Source of the DNA: an uncultured Lachnospiraceae bacterium
GTDB taxonomy: Bacteria > Bacillota > Clostridia > Lachnospirales > Lachnospiraceae
Assembly: GCA_902764045.1 (NCBI GenBank)
Contig: CACWUI010000006.1
Location: 1-21,446, forward strand
Reading direction: 5' to 3'
Length of the DNA: 21,446 nucleotides
The notes beneath the pieces are model-generated. The model did not search any database, was not told where the DNA came from, and saw only the letters and a list, made by a program, of their open reading frames with translations. Positions 9,869-16,507 of this stretch are shown piece after piece. How positions within the stretch are numbered: position 1 is the first letter of the stretch; every line of letters begins with the position of its first letter. The position numbers were made by a program, and so were the translations under genes.

Positions 9869-9899
9869 TATGCTCTTCCTTTTAATTTATATCAATATC

Positions 9900-9908
9900 T
9901 GGTATAAT
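9900..9908 (+). promoter_or_regulatory. Extended -10 promoter for mecA
   Basis: TGGTATAAT is a perfect extended -10 (TGnTATAAT). No good -35 lies 16-18 bp upstream, as is usual for this promoter class. The predicted start is near 9915. Confidence 0.65.
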
Positions 9909-9958
9909 AAACGCATAACACGATTGATGATTTTTGATTGATCGCGGGGGTGATAAAG

Positions 9959-10609
9959 ATGAAGTTCAGAAAAATTGACGATACCAAATTCCAATGCATA
10001 CTTTATCAGGAAGACATGAGAAATTTCAATATTTCCATGGAGGATTTTATGCGCAATGATGCCACGAAGATCCATGAACTTCTTGATATCGTTATCGAAA
10101 AGGCTTACGAGCAGATCGGGGTGGATATGGATGGTACAGTTATGTCGCTTCAGCTTGTGCCGCAGCCGAACCAGTCACTTCTCCTTACCGTATCAGGTAA
10201 AAAGGAAGACGGAGTATTACAAAGCATCGGCAGTGAGTTACGGGGCGATATAGGGATCCGCCAGCAGCGTCCCATGCAGTCTGCAGAGGAGATGGCAAGA
10301 CATGCCTTTTCCGTACCGGTTATCTTCAGGTTTGAAAGTCTTGAGGATTTTGAAAAGCTTTCCCTTTCCATACCTGAGGTGAGGGGTGTGTTTAATGCGC
10401 TTTATAAAGGTGAGGCGGGGGATTATTATCTCCTTATTGAGCGTAAAAATCTTTCTGAGAGTAAGTACGTAAGTCTTATTACAAATATTTTGGAGTACTC
10501 AGAGATATATACTTCTCAGGAACTGGAGATCTCTTATATAAAAGAGCACGGCAGCCTGATCTTCAGATCCAACGCTATAAATTCTGCTAGAAAGTATTGC
10601 AGTATATGA
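9959..10609 (+). CDS. mecA: MecA-type adaptor protein for ClpC
   Basis: MecA proteins present substrates to the ClpCP protease and promote ClpC hexamer assembly; in B. subtilis the substrates include the competence factor ComK. The N-terminal substrate-binding domain (about 1-80) starts MKFRKIDDTKFQCILYQEDM and continues with DFMRNDATKIHELLDIVIEKAYEQ. A polar linker follows (about 85-115), then the C-terminal ClpC-binding domain (FRFESLEDFEKLS, VFNALYKGEAGDYYLLIER). Length is 216 aa, close to the family norm. I chose ATG 9959 because GGGGGTGA (9946-9953) lies 5 nt before it; an in-frame TTG at 9938 would place that site inside the gene. The stop overlaps the next start as ATGA. The family call is good, but substrates in this organism are unknown. 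Confidence 0.85.
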   Translation: MKFRKIDDTKFQCILYQEDMRNFNISMEDFMRNDATKIHELLDIVIEKAYEQIGVDMDGTVMSLQLVPQPNQSLLLTVSGKKEDGVLQSIGSELRGDIGIRQQRPMQSAEEMARHAFSVPVIFRFESLEDFEKLSLSIPEVRGVFNALYKGEAGDYYLLIERKNLSESKYVSLITNILEYSEIYTSQELEISYIKEHGSLIFRSNAINSARKYCSI

Positions 10610-11637
10610 GATATCCGGAGTTTTTAAAAGAAAACGGGACTATAGGCTTTGTGGCACCATCCTTCGGGTGTGTTACAGAGCCTTATTTTAGTGCTTTTAA
10701 AAATGCCCTTAAGACTTTTGAGAAAATGGGGTATAAAACGGATCTTGGCCCCAACTGTTACGAGGCAAAGGGCATGGGCATAAGCAATACGCCTGAACTT
10801 TGTGCCCTGGAGCTTATGCACATGTATAAGTCCGATGGAAATGATGTTCTTATATCCTGCGGCGGTGGGGAAATGATGTGTAAGATCCTGGAGCATCTTG
10901 ATCTTGAAGGCTTGAAGAACGCTGCTCCAAAATGGTTTCTTGGCTATTCCGATAATTCAAATTTTGTGTATCCTTCCACGGTGATGCTTGATACGGCTGC
11001 TATTTACGGTCCCTGTGCGCCTACGTTTGGTATGACAAAATGGGATAAGGCATTGCAGGATACCTGGGATGTGCTTACAGGGAAAAAAGAAGATGTGGAA
11101 GGGTATGAACGATGGGAAAAAGAATCGCTTAAGTCAGAGGATGATCCGCTTGTGCCTTATAATCTTACTGAGAAAAAGAAACTTGTTTTATATGAAGGGG
11201 ATAAGAAAAAAGATTCTATTGAATTCAGGGGACGTCTTATCGGTGGATGTCTTGATTCTCTGATCACTCTGGCAGGTACGCGGTTTGATAAGACGGCTGA
11301 TTTTATAAAAAAATACAGACATGACGGGATTGTCTGGTTTTTGGAAAGCTGTGATCTTTCGGTGTTACAGATAAATCGCGGACTGTGGCAGCTAAAAAAC
11401 GCAGGCTGGTTTGAAGGGGCGTGTGGGTTTATTATAGGCCGTCCCATGAAGTATGATGATGAGGAATGCGGTTTTGACAGGCAAACGGCTGTTACGGATG
11501 TGCTGTCTGATCTGAACGTTCCCATTTGTATGGACGCTGATATAGGCCATCTCCCGCCAAGCGTTCCCATCATCAGCGGAGCAGTAGCAGAGGTTAGTTG
11601 CAGGGAAAATATTATTATCAAATATCGGTTTATATAA
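10606..11637 (+). CDS. S66-family LD-carboxypeptidase (LdcA/MccF-like)
   Basis: A serine carboxypeptidase of family S66. LdcA members trim the terminal D-Ala from tetrapeptides in murein recycling; MccF members cleave microcin C7 and related conjugates. The triad is intact: Ser115 in LGYSDNS, Glu247 in FLESCD and His315 in GHLPPSVPI. The N-terminal GTIGFVAPSFG and ISCGGGEMMCKILEHLD motifs are typical. The 343-aa length and a long middle insertion (about residues 135-205) lean towards the MccF-like branch. The start ATG 10606 overlaps the mecA stop (ATGA), so translation is likely coupled; an in-frame TTG at 10597 is less likely. Specificity between murein peptide and a nucleotide-peptide substrate cannot be decided from sequence. 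Confidence 0.88.
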   Translation: MRYPEFLKENGTIGFVAPSFGCVTEPYFSAFKNALKTFEKMGYKTDLGPNCYEAKGMGISNTPELCALELMHMYKSDGNDVLISCGGGEMMCKILEHLDLEGLKNAAPKWFLGYSDNSNFVYPSTVMLDTAAIYGPCAPTFGMTKWDKALQDTWDVLTGKKEDVEGYERWEKESLKSEDDPLVPYNLTEKKKLVLYEGDKKKDSIEFRGRLIGGCLDSLITLAGTRFDKTADFIKKYRHDGIVWFLESCDLSVLQINRGLWQLKNAGWFEGACGFIIGRPMKYDDEECGFDRQTAVTDVLSDLNVPICMDADIGHLPPSVPIISGAVAEVSCRENIIIKYRFI

Positions 11638-11640
11638 TTA

Positions 11641-11712
11641 AATTTGAGATTTGTTGACGGTTCTCAGTCTTCCCGGTGGTAGACAGAAAACCGTCCCCAT
11701 GTTCCTCAAATT
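11641..11712. repeat. REP-like imperfect palindrome in the convergent intergenic region
   Basis: The core 11656-11695 folds on itself. Seven bp GACGGTT/AACCGTC, then 2 bp, 4 bp (GTCT/AGAC) and 2 bp, each separated by a single mismatch, close on a CGGT tetraloop. An outer 8-bp arm pairs 11641-11648 (AATTTGAG) with 11705-11712 (CTCAAATT). From memory, the GACGGTT...AACCGTCCCC pattern resembles repetitive extragenic palindromes linked to RAYT (Y1 transposase) proteins. No second copy or transposase is in this window, so the class is an inference. Confidence 0.5.
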
Positions 11713-11719
11713 AAAAACT

Positions 11720-11788
11720 ATAAAATATAAAGAGATCAGCGCCATATTTTGTGAAGCAAAATACAGCGCTGATTTCTTTATATTTTAT
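11720..11788. terminator. 69-nt near-perfect hairpin, likely bidirectional terminator
   Basis: A 23-bp outer stem (11720-11742 with 11766-11788, one G-U pair) encloses a symmetrical CA/CA internal loop, then a 7-bp inner stem (11745-11751 with 11757-11763) and a TGAAG loop. The top of the outer stem is GC-rich (GATCAGCGC) and its base is A/T-rich on both sides, as in a terminator that works on both strands. It sits between the convergent S66 and gtrA genes. It is longer and more regular than most terminators, so a small mobile element (MITE) is an alternative. Confidence 0.7.
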
Positions 11789-11826
11789 CTGATGATACCA
11801 ATTTCAAAACTTCTCATTGATCTCAT

Positions 11827-12249
11827 CTATTTTTTTTTGGTCTTTTTGAATACAAATTTCTTACTGAACACATAGTTGAAGATCACTACAACGATCTGCA
11901 CTATCACCCAGACAAGAGTAAAATTCCAGTGAGCAAGAGTTACAAGAAGAAAACGTATGCCGTAATCCATGCCGAGAGTGCCCAGTCTTCCCAGGAAAAA
12001 AGAAAATGCTTCCCTTGCAACATTGTCACTTTTGCTTCGGAAAACAAATTTACGGTTGGTTATAAAAGCGAAGGCCACCGATGCAACCCAGCTGATAGCA
12101 ACTATTGCAAACATTCCGCCGGCGCTTTTGGAGTCGAAAAAAAGCATGCAGATATGTGAAACAACAAAGTTGACTATTGTGCACAAGACTCCGAACACCA
12201 GATATGAGATAACTTCCCGGTGATCTTTAATAAATGACTTTAAAGACAT
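11827..12249 (-). CDS. GtrA/GtcA-family membrane protein (putative lipid-linked sugar flippase)
   Basis: A 140-aa protein with four membrane helices (about 13-35, 47-65, 84-105 and 112-130) and a basic tail ending KKFVFKKTKKK. The motifs YLVFGVLCTIVNFVV, WVASVAFAFITNRKFVF and NYVFSKKFVF are characteristic of the GtrA/GtcA family, proposed to flip polyprenyl-phosphate sugars across the membrane. A site AGGGGAG precedes the ATG by about 8 nt. A tRNA-Pro gene ends 21 bases upstream on the same strand with no promoter between, so they are probably co-transcribed. The GT2 and YfhO genes 2-5 kb away are the expected partners. The family call is firm and the partnership is inferred. Confidence 0.86.
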   Translation of the reverse strand: MSLKSFIKDHREVISYLVFGVLCTIVNFVVSHICMLFFDSKSAGGMFAIVAISWVASVAFAFITNRKFVFRSKSDNVAREAFSFFLGRLGTLGMDYGIRFLLVTLAHWNFTLVWVIVQIVVVIFNYVFSKKFVFKKTKKK

Positions 12250-12270
12250 CTCATTAGCTCCCCTTTTGAA

Positions 12271-12344
12271 TCGATGCGACAGGATTTGAACCTGCGGCCT
12301 CTGCGTCCCGAACGCAGCGCTCTACCAAACTGAGCCACGCATCG
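12271..12344 (-). tRNA. tRNA-Pro, anticodon CGG
   Basis: A 74-nt cloverleaf on the minus strand. Acceptor CGATGCG pairs fully with CGCATCG, with discriminator A. The D stem is GCTC/GAGC, the anticodon stem CTGCG/CGCAG and its loop TTCGGGA, giving anticodon CGG (reads CCG). The T stem is GCAGG/CCTGT with loop TTCAAAT. C1-G72 is typical of bacterial tRNA-Pro. The 3' CCA is not encoded. Confidence 0.95.
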
Positions 12345-12351
12345 ATATGCC

Positions 12352-12371
12352 CTCGGGGGGTTTCCCCTGAG
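12352..12371. other. GC-rich hairpin just upstream of the tRNA-Pro gene
   Basis: CTCGGGGG pairs with CCCCTGAG around a GTTT loop (8 bp with one G-U on the plus strand; A-C mismatch on the minus strand). It fills most of the short leader between the predicted tRNA start point (near 12375) and the mature 5' end at 12344. No T run follows on either strand, so it is not a standard terminator. Confidence 0.5.
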
Positions 12372-12381
12372 CAATGAAAAG

Positions 12382-12410
12382 ATTATAACGTCAAAAGTAA
12401 AAAAAATCAA
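12382..12410 (-). promoter_or_regulatory. Promoter for tRNA-Pro and gtrA
   Basis: On the minus strand TTGATT (12405-12410) is followed after 17 bp by a perfect TATAAT (12382-12387). The predicted start is near 12375, about 30 nt before the tRNA. Confidence 0.7.
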
Positions 12411-12418
12411 TGATTATG

Positions 12419-12427
12419 TGATATAAT
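12419..12427 (+). promoter_or_regulatory. Extended -10 promoter for the small protein-Lrp-aminotransferase unit
   Basis: TGATATAAT is a perfect extended -10; the -35 region is an A tract with no match. Its upstream flank overlaps the -35 of the divergent tRNA promoter, so the two may compete. Confidence 0.6.
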
Positions 12428-12464
12428 ATCAAAGAAAAAAACAAAGGAAGAGGAGATTAATGTT

Positions 12465-12698
12465 ATGGCAATTAACCCCATGAAATTATTAAAATTAAAG
12501 GACAGATATCATTGTTTTAAAAAGGATCATCCTAAGATCGGCTCCTTTGCATCAGTTGCATCAAAGGAACACTTTGAGGTTGGCGCAAAGGTTAAGATTG
12601 CTATCACCAATAATGCAGGCAAGACCATCGGCACTGAATTTGAACTTACGCCGGATGACATTAAGACCATAGAGCTTCTTAAAGAACTTAAAAAATAA
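12465..12698 (+). CDS. Small basic protein of unknown function (77 aa)
   Basis: I do not recognise a named family. The 77-aa product begins MAINPMKLLKLKDRYHCFKK and is rich in Lys, with a patterned N-terminal helix, a central stretch (EHFEVGAKVKIAITNNAGKT) that looks like beta strands, and an acidic-to-basic C-terminal helix ending LLKELKK. There is no signal peptide and no membrane segment. AGGAG (12451-12455) lies 9 nt before the ATG and a promoter at 12419-12427 precedes it, so it looks truly expressed. It is 12 bp upstream of the Lrp-type regulator gene and likely shares its transcript. It is probably a conserved lineage-specific protein. Confidence 0.75.
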   Translation: MAINPMKLLKLKDRYHCFKKDHPKIGSFASVASKEHFEVGAKVKIAITNNAGKTIGTEFELTPDDIKTIELLKELKK

Positions 12699-12710
12699 GA
12701 GGCGGTCATT

Positions 12711-13199
12711 ATGGATTTACGAAATGAGATTCTTAATACTTTGGAAAAGGACAGCCGCATAAGTCCGGCTGAGCTTGCCGCAAGGCTGGGGGCGGATGAG
12801 ACCGCAATAGTAAATGAAGTATCCTCTCTTGAAAAGGAGGGGATCATTTGCGGATATCTGACCCTTATCAACTGGGAAAAAACAAGTGAAGAACTGGTGA
12901 CGGCGCTCATTGAAGTAAAGGTGACACCCCAGCGGGGGAACGGTTTTGACAGTATAGCACAGCGTATTTATAAATATGACGAGGTTAGAGCAGTTTATCT
13001 CATGTCAGGGGGCTTTGACTTTACGGTTATCGTAGAGGGGAAGACCATGCGTGAGGCTGCTCTTTTTGTGTCTGAAAAACTTTCCACCATGGAGACGGTG
13101 CTTAGTACCGCCACTCATTTTGTCTTAAAGAAATATAAGGATCACGGCATTGTTTTCGGTGAAGAAAAAAAGGATGAAAGGATGAGGATCATACCATGA
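12711..13199 (+). CDS. Lrp/AsnC-family transcriptional regulator
   Basis: A 162-aa regulator with an N-terminal winged HTH (residues 1-60; NTLEKDSRISPAELAARLG, SSLEKEGIICGY) and a C-terminal ligand-binding RAM domain (about 65-145; TALIEVKVTP, YLMSGGFDFTVIVEG, VLSTATHFVLKKYK). Lrp/AsnC proteins form octamers or dimers of dimers and sense amino acids. The ribosome site GAGGCGG precedes the ATG. The stop overlaps the aminotransferase start as ATGA, so the two proteins are made in step and the regulator probably controls this operon in response to a substrate or product of the enzyme. The ligand is unknown. Confidence 0.9.
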   Translation: MDLRNEILNTLEKDSRISPAELAARLGADETAIVNEVSSLEKEGIICGYLTLINWEKTSEELVTALIEVKVTPQRGNGFDSIAQRIYKYDEVRAVYLMSGGFDFTVIVEGKTMREAALFVSEKLSTMETVLSTATHFVLKKYKDHGIVFGEEKKDERMRIIP

Positions 13200-14377
13200 A
13201 AGATTTTCTCTCTGATAAGATCAGGTCACTTCAGCCTTCGGGCATCAGAAAGTTTTTTGATGCCGTAAGTGAGATGCCGGATGCCATTTCCCTGGGAGTG
13301 GGGGAGCCTGATTTTGAAACTCCCTGGAAGATAAGAGAAGAAGGTATTTATTCTCTTGAGAAAGGGAAGACCTTTTATACATCCAATTCCGGTCTGCCTG
13401 AGCTGCGGCGTGAGATCAGCGTCTATATGAACCGTAAATATGATCTGGACTACGAGCCCTTGAAAGAGGTTATCGTTACTGTGGGCGGAAGTGAAGCTAT
13501 TGACGTGGCCTTACGTTGCCTGGTAAATCCCGGTGATGAGGTGATCATTCCACAGCCGTCTTTCGTATCCTACGGACCTTGTACCGTGATGGCAGGCGGG
13601 GAGCCTGTTTATATTGATCTAAGATCGGAAAATGAATTTCGTCTTACGGCTGAGGAACTTGAGGCGGTGATCACGCCACGTTCCAAGGTTTTGGTGTTAT
13701 CATTTCCCAATAATCCCACCGGCGCCATTATGGAAAAAAAAGACCTGGAAGCACTTGTGCCGGTGATTGAAAAGCATGATCTGGTGGTGATCTCGGATGA
13801 GATATATGCTGAGCTTACTTATTCGGGAAAGCATGTGAGCATCGCATCTTTACCCGGAATGCGTGACAGAACAGTGGTGATAAACGGTTTTTCAAAAGCC
13901 TTCGCCATGACGGGATGGCGCCTGGGGTATGCCTGCGGACCTGAAAACATCATTTCCCAGATGACCAAGCTTCATCAGTATGCAATAATGTGCGCGCCCA
14001 CACTCAGTCAGTATGCTGCTGTAGAGGCTTTGAGGGGCGCAGATGCTGATGTGGAAAAAATGGCGGAAGCTTACAACCAGCGCAGGAGATATTTATTAAG
14101 CGAGTTTCACGACATGGGGCTTGAGTGCTTTGAGCCTATGGGAGCATTTTATATTTTTCCGTCCATAAAAAAATTCGGCATATCCTCAGAGGAATTTGCC
14201 GAAAAGCTGCTGGCAGACCAAAAACTTGCCGTAGTGCCGGGGAACGCCTTTGGTGACAGCGGCGAGGGATATCTGCGTATTTCTTACGCTTATTCCATAG
14301 ATGCACTTAAAGAGGCTGTGGGCAGGCTTCGAAAGTTTGTGGAGAAGTTGTCTAATCATCGCTCAATTGCACCGTGA
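13196..14377 (+). CDS. PLP-dependent class I/II aminotransferase
   Basis: A 393-aa fold-type I aminotransferase. Visible are GVGEPDFETPW, YTSNSGLPELRREIS, VGGSEAIDVALRCLVNPGDE, SFPNNPTGAIM, ISDEIYAELTY, the PLP lysine Lys234 in NGFSKAFAMTGWRLGY, and GEGYLRISYA with the Arg that binds the substrate carboxylate. This is the AspC/PatA-like subgroup Igamma, which covers aspartate, aromatic and branched substrates. The overlap with an Lrp/AsnC gene suggests an amino acid-responsive role. The start is fixed by the ATGA overlap. Its 3' end overlaps the convergent sensor kinase gene by 26 bp. Substrate cannot be assigned from sequence. Confidence 0.9.
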   Translation: MKDFLSDKIRSLQPSGIRKFFDAVSEMPDAISLGVGEPDFETPWKIREEGIYSLEKGKTFYTSNSGLPELRREISVYMNRKYDLDYEPLKEVIVTVGGSEAIDVALRCLVNPGDEVIIPQPSFVSYGPCTVMAGGEPVYIDLRSENEFRLTAEELEAVITPRSKVLVLSFPNNPTGAIMEKKDLEALVPVIEKHDLVVISDEIYAELTYSGKHVSIASLPGMRDRTVVINGFSKAFAMTGWRLGYACGPENIISQMTKLHQYAIMCAPTLSQYAAVEALRGADADVEKMAEAYNQRRRYLLSEFHDMGLECFEPMGAFYIFPSIKKFGISSEEFAEKLLADQKLAVVPGNAFGDSGEGYLRISYAYSIDALKEAVGRLRKFVEKLSNHRSIAP

Positions 14378-15776
14378 ATTTAAACATCGTGCCTTCCCCC
14401 GGAGTACTGTTGACGGAAATATCCTCGCCATGTGCATTGATAATATCCTTTACGATAGAAAGCCCCAATCCGGAGCTTTTTTTATTTAGGTTTCTTGAGG
14501 CGTCTGTCTTATAAAGTCTGTCCCATATTTTTTCCAGTTCATCCTCAGTTATCCCGCATCCGTTATCATGGATGGAAACCAGAGCCTTATTGTTTTCGGT
14601 ATGAGTTACGCTGATATCTATCACCGAATCATCAGGACTGAACTTCACCGCGTTATCCAGCAGGTTGTAGAGTACCTGCTGATATTTACCTTCGTCCGCA
14701 AATACGAAGATACTGTTGGCAAAAAAACTCAGATCAAAATGGATGCCCCTGCGCTCGCATTCGCCTAACATAGCCTCAATAGTATGGCGTATGCTGTTAT
14801 TTATATCAAAGCGTGACTTTTCCAGTGTGACGGCAGACGGGTCCAGTTCATTTAATGTAAGGATATTCTCCGTAAGACCCGTAAGCCTGTCGGTTTCAAA
14901 AAGAAGTATGTCCAGATATTTGCCCATCATTTCAGGCGGGATGGTGCCGTCCTGTATGGCGGTAAGATAACCCTTTATAGATGTAAGGGGAGAACGGAAG
15001 TCGTGTGAAATGTCAGACAGGAAACGCTGCTGCGCTTCATTTGAGCGTTTGAGCCCGTCAGCCATTTTAACAAGTGAATCCTCAAGTTTTTGAAATACTT
15101 TAGATGAATCTGTTTTTAATTCATAATCATTATTTCCTTTTTGATATTCATCGACGGCGGCAGTCAGATCGGAAAGGGGTTTTTTGATCTTTCTGAAATA
15201 AAAGATCACAAAGATCAGAGAAAGACCGACCATGGAAACATAAACTATAAAAGGACCGATATTAAAGGGGGATACATTCCGACTGAGGGCACTTTCCGGG
15301 ATGTTTAAAACAATGTAGCCGTATGTGGAAAATTCACCTGTAACAGGGGTAAACACGCTTACGGTCTTTTCTTCAAACACCTTGTAAAAATCACCCACCC
15401 ATACATGCTCGCCCCCAAGCCTTGTGGAATCAAATCCGGCTATACGGTAAAGAGCAGCGTTTTCTCCGGATAACGGCATACTGCTGTCATAAAGAACGGA
15501 ACCGTCGGATCTGATAAGGATCGTACGGACTTCGTTTATATTGGAAATGTTATCAAGTGCTGTAAATGCATCGTCTCTTGCTTTGTTATCATCACCGAAA
15601 ACGTCATCTCCGTATATTGAAGAAATATTTATGGCTTCACGGTAAAGTGTATCGGAGGTATGTTTGAAAAGAGTGTAGTAATTGATGTTGTAAGAGACAA
15701 CGGCAAAACAAAAAAAGCCGGCTGCGGCTGTTATAAGAAAGATAACTATTATGTTAAAGCTTATGCTTTTTTTCAA
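14352..15776 (-). CDS. Sensor histidine kinase (HAMP-HisKA-HATPase)
   Basis: A 474-aa membrane kinase. TM1 is about residues 7-29, an extracytoplasmic sensor about 30-172, TM2 about 174-194, a HAMP linker about 195-245, and HisKA has phospho-acceptor His258 in FLSDISHDFRSPLTSIKG. The ATPase domain has an N box (LYNLLDNAVKFSP), G1 (HDNGCGI) and G2 (SSGLGLSIV). The start codon is TTG (15774-15776), preceded by AAAAAGGAGAG with 8 nt spacing, just after the regulator gene's stop. It is the third gene of mutS2-regulator-kinase on the minus strand. The 3' end overlaps the aminotransferase gene by 26 bp with no separate terminator visible. The sensor domain matches nothing I recognise, so the signal is unknown. 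Confidence 0.92.
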   Translation of the reverse strand: MKKSISFNIIVIFLITAAAGFFCFAVVSYNINYYTLFKHTSDTLYREAINISSIYGDDVFGDDNKARDDAFTALDNISNINEVRTILIRSDGSVLYDSSMPLSGENAALYRIAGFDSTRLGGEHVWVGDFYKVFEEKTVSVFTPVTGEFSTYGYIVLNIPESALSRNVSPFNIGPFIVYVSMVGLSLIFVIFYFRKIKKPLSDLTAAVDEYQKGNNDYELKTDSSKVFQKLEDSLVKMADGLKRSNEAQQRFLSDISHDFRSPLTSIKGYLTAIQDGTIPPEMMGKYLDILLFETDRLTGLTENILTLNELDPSAVTLEKSRFDINNSIRHTIEAMLGECERRGIHFDLSFFANSIFVFADEGKYQQVLYNLLDNAVKFSPDDSVIDISVTHTENNKALVSIHDNGCGITEDELEKIWDRLYKTDASRNLNKKSSGLGLSIVKDIINAHGEDISVNSTPGEGTMFKFTVQLSDD

Positions 15777-15791
15777 GACCGGCTCTCCTTT

Positions 15792-16496
15792 TTATTCTCT
15801 GACTTCAAATTTGTAGCCCACACCCCAGACCGTTTCTATTGACCAGTCATCGCAGTCCTTAATTTTTTCGCGGATCCTTTTTATATGTACGTCCACGGTT
15901 CTTGTGTCTCCCTGATATTCGTAGCCCCAGATGTTGTCAAGAAGCTGTTCTCTGGTGAAGACCTGATTGGCAGAGGAGGCAAGAAAATATAAAAGTTCGA
16001 GTTCTTTCGGCGACATGACCACATGCTCACCATTGTAGATGACAGAATAATTATCAAGGTTAATGCTGAGTCCCGGGAAGGAAAGTGACTTGCCGTCATC
16101 ATTTGCGCTTTTTGTGCCGGGGATCTGGTTGAAGCGGCGGAGGACTGCTTTTACCCTTGCCACCATTTCCTTTGATTCAAAGGGTTTGATTATATAGTCA
16201 TCTGCTCCCAACTCCAGACCCAGTACTTTATCAAAGGTTTCACCTTTGGCAGAGAGCATGATTATGGGGGTGTTATCGGTTTTTCTGATCTCACGGCATA
16301 CCTCATATCCGTCGATTCCGGGAAGCATAATATCAAGGATAATGAGATGAGGCCTGAAAGTCTTATATTCCCGGAGGGCAGACTCCCCGTCATGTACTAT
16401 AAGTGTTTCAAAGCATTCCTTTGTCAGATACAAAGAAATAAGCTCCGCTATATTTTCGTCATCATCAACAATAAGAATTCTCTGTTTGTCAGACAT
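15792..16496 (-). CDS. OmpR/PhoB-family response regulator
   Basis: A 234-aa two-component regulator. The receiver domain (1-120) has the acidic pocket Asp11-Asp13, phospho-acceptor Asp55 in LIILDIMLPG, the switch Ser in IIMLSAKG and the conserved Lys in DDYIIKPFE. A winged-helix DNA-binding domain (about 135-232) contains VVMSPKELELLYFLA and TVDVHIKRIREKI. AAAGGAGG overlaps the mutS2 stop and stands 5 nt before the ATG, so the gene is read from the mutS2 mRNA. The cognate kinase follows after 15 bp. Targets are not visible here. Confidence 0.95.
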   Translation of the reverse strand: MSDKQRILIVDDDENIAELISLYLTKECFETLIVHDGESALREYKTFRPHLIILDIMLPGIDGYEVCREIRKTDNTPIIMLSAKGETFDKVLGLELGADDYIIKPFESKEMVARVKAVLRRFNQIPGTKSANDDGKSLSFPGLSINLDNYSVIYNGEHVVMSPKELELLYFLASSANQVFTREQLLDNIWGYEYQGDTRTVDVHIKRIREKIKDCDDWSIETVWGVGYKFEVRE

Positions 16497-16507
16497 GAAT
16501 GCCTCCT

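Noticed and set aside
9865..9894. TTGATAT/ATATCAA inverted repeat after yfhO as a terminator
   Set aside because: A 7-bp AT-only stem with a long loop and no T run; too weak to call.
9938..9958. TTG start for mecA
   Set aside because: The ribosome site GGGGGTGA lies inside this stretch and points to ATG 9959; MecA proteins normally begin at that Met.
10597..10605. TTG start for the S66 gene
   Set aside because: ATG 10606 forms an ATGA overlap with mecA, and no ribosome site favours the TTG.
11651..11875. 74-codon open frame in the S66-gtrA interval
   Set aside because: It runs through the two palindromes and into gtrA, and has no ribosome site or homology.
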